A program made the translations under genes and the position numbers. A DNA stretch of 64,000 nucleotides from Megamerina dolium (taxonomy: Eukaryota; Arthropoda; Insecta; Diptera; Megamerinidae), in assembly GCA_963854835.1 (NCBI GenBank), contig OY978527.1, forward strand, positions 28,715,029 to 28,779,028, in the 5' to 3' direction. The notes beneath the pieces are model-generated. The model was not told the DNA's origin and ran no database searches. It saw nothing but the letters and a program-made list of their open reading frames with translations. Shown in pieces: positions 62,601 through 64,000 of the stretch. Positions within the stretch are counted from its first letter, which is position 1. The number at the start of each line of letters is the position of its first letter.

Positions 62601-64000
62601 GAAAAATCATAGAAATACAGTTATCTTTGTCATGACGGCTGAAGCCATACTGAAATGATTTGGCGTATTTGTGGTGCAGATTTTCAAAATTGTCGATATA
62701 ATATTGGGTTGCGTTAAGGTTTTCAGCTGCAAAAGCCGCGTTTATAATTGTATCAATATTTATGGCAGGGCCAAGTATTTTGTTCACGTGTTGATGCCGA
62801 CTGCGTATTTTGAAGCTTGCTATACTTTATTCAAGTGTTTTTAAGCATTTATTTAACTTCAAACATTTGCTTTTTTCGACGTTGTAGGTAGTTGATTAAT
62901 TGTTGTTAATTTTCAATTGAAAGCAACATATTTTTTTCTTTTTTCTGCTGTTGTTGTTGTTATGTGTTACGCACGATTATAATATAATTCAATTAATTCG
63001 ACGTCTATCTACACATATTTACGAATATATTGTTCACTTGTATGAATTTTAATTAGACAATAATTTATGAGTATTACTGTTCATTTATTTTCATTCTCTT
63101 ACGATGTGATAATCAAATGAAAAAAAATGAAATTAATTAATTGAACTTCAATTGATTACCATCTGATGGATAAAGGTCGCCAGCTACATAATACACAAGT
63201 AAGTAATTAAACTTTACGGAGGAAGATTGTACCTTTGACCTGTGATATCGAATTCGCCATTAAAAGTGCTTATACTTCTGTATATGTAAACGAGTACGAA
63301 TTTATTATGAAAAGAAGTTAAAGAATTAATGGGAAACAAATATGGATTGAAAGTTACTAAATAATGCATTGAAAAAAATCTTGCTCCTATTATAAATATT
63401 TCCACGTAAATTCATTGGTTTCTCCCAACAATTAAGTTGAATTATTTTTATTTCATTTTCGATTTTTTCTTATATTCATTATCTCTGCCCATCCTGCTAT
63501 TTAATGTAATTTCTAATAAAGTCACGAATTTTTTCAATTTAATAATGTAGAATAATCAAAAATCAAATTGTATTGGTAAGATAGATTACAATATAAAGGT
63601 ATATAAGCATAGACACATTATTATACGCAGCACCCAAGAGCAGCGGGTATATTAATTTTGGTTAAATTTCGAAATATATATACTCGAAGGAAGTTCCGAA
63701 GGAATGGAAAAGTATTCATATGCCGAGCCAAGGTGCGCATACGTTTATATGTCACAAACAAGAAACGAAGTCCCACACAGAGAAGGCTTGACGGCAGTAA
63801 GTTGCGATCATCAGAGACAGCGGGTGCCTTAGCCAAATATCGCATATATCACATTCTATGACTAGTGCTGCCGAAGAGGTAATCGATGACTACTAGCCTC
63901 TGAAAAATGAGTGGTAAGATCAGGACTGCCGCGACGCCACCTCAAAGAAAAACACTGCTTGCAGTAGTTACGCAGGCGGTTATAGCGCGATACATAAAAG
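62601..64000. other. Spacer at window end
   Basis: No gene recognised. A (TTG)n tract lies near 62947-62962. From about 63840 the sequence is less AT-rich and may be the start of another repeat or coding unit cut by the window edge. Confidence 0.35.

Noticed and set aside
63658..63861. 67-residue basic frame near the window end
   Set aside because: Unknown, short, overlapped by an equally long frame on the other strand; no supporting splice or domain evidence.

Overview
The window is nuclear DNA of a higher fly. It is AT-rich, its genes are split by standard GT-AG introns, and its spacers are full of transposon remains. Three protein-coding genes can be read with confidence, all on the minus strand. 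Their proteins look dipteran, and the mobile elements (mariner subfamilies including a DD41D 'rosa'-like type, a tRNA-derived SINE, mini-me-like repeats) fit a tephritid fruit fly. The species assignment is inference, made without a database search.

Layout. 1-5421: a LINE 3' end, then AT-rich non-coding DNA with a curious run of splice-like signals. 5422-25529: Dph6 (diphthine--ammonia ligase), ten coding exons with introns swollen by at least a dozen mobile-element copies. 26257-30060: a nearly intact Tc1-like transposon with an intron-bearing transposase, then an irritans-like mariner lying inside an older mellifera-like mariner. 30180-39100: mostly spacer, with mini-me remnants, a LINE RNase H region, a second LINE 3' end and a 263-bp fold-back MITE. 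39155-42033: a complete seven-exon secreted 5'-nucleotidase/apyrase gene. 42400-47100: mariner scraps, an R1-type LINE 3' half, a degenerate SINE and simple repeats. 48388-49821: the last four exons of fizzy-related (Cdh1); its N-terminal exons lie beyond the window or were not found. 50815-64000: a decayed mariner, a 1.3-kb mini-me-like array, a PIF/Harbinger element with a SINE inside it, a fourth copy of a PIF/Harbinger MITE, a 94-bp GC-rich tandem repeat and further transposase scraps.

The three genes have no evident common pathway: translation-factor modification, extracellular purine metabolism and APC/C activation. The most informative novelty is in the mobile elements. A ~530-bp MITE family is present four times, each with a TTA or TAA target duplication. 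A Harbinger deletion derivative joins a sense transposase piece to an antisense MADF piece. A Tc1 element has paired 221-bp inverted repeats and one visible lesion. No CRISPR, operon or prokaryotic-type system is present.
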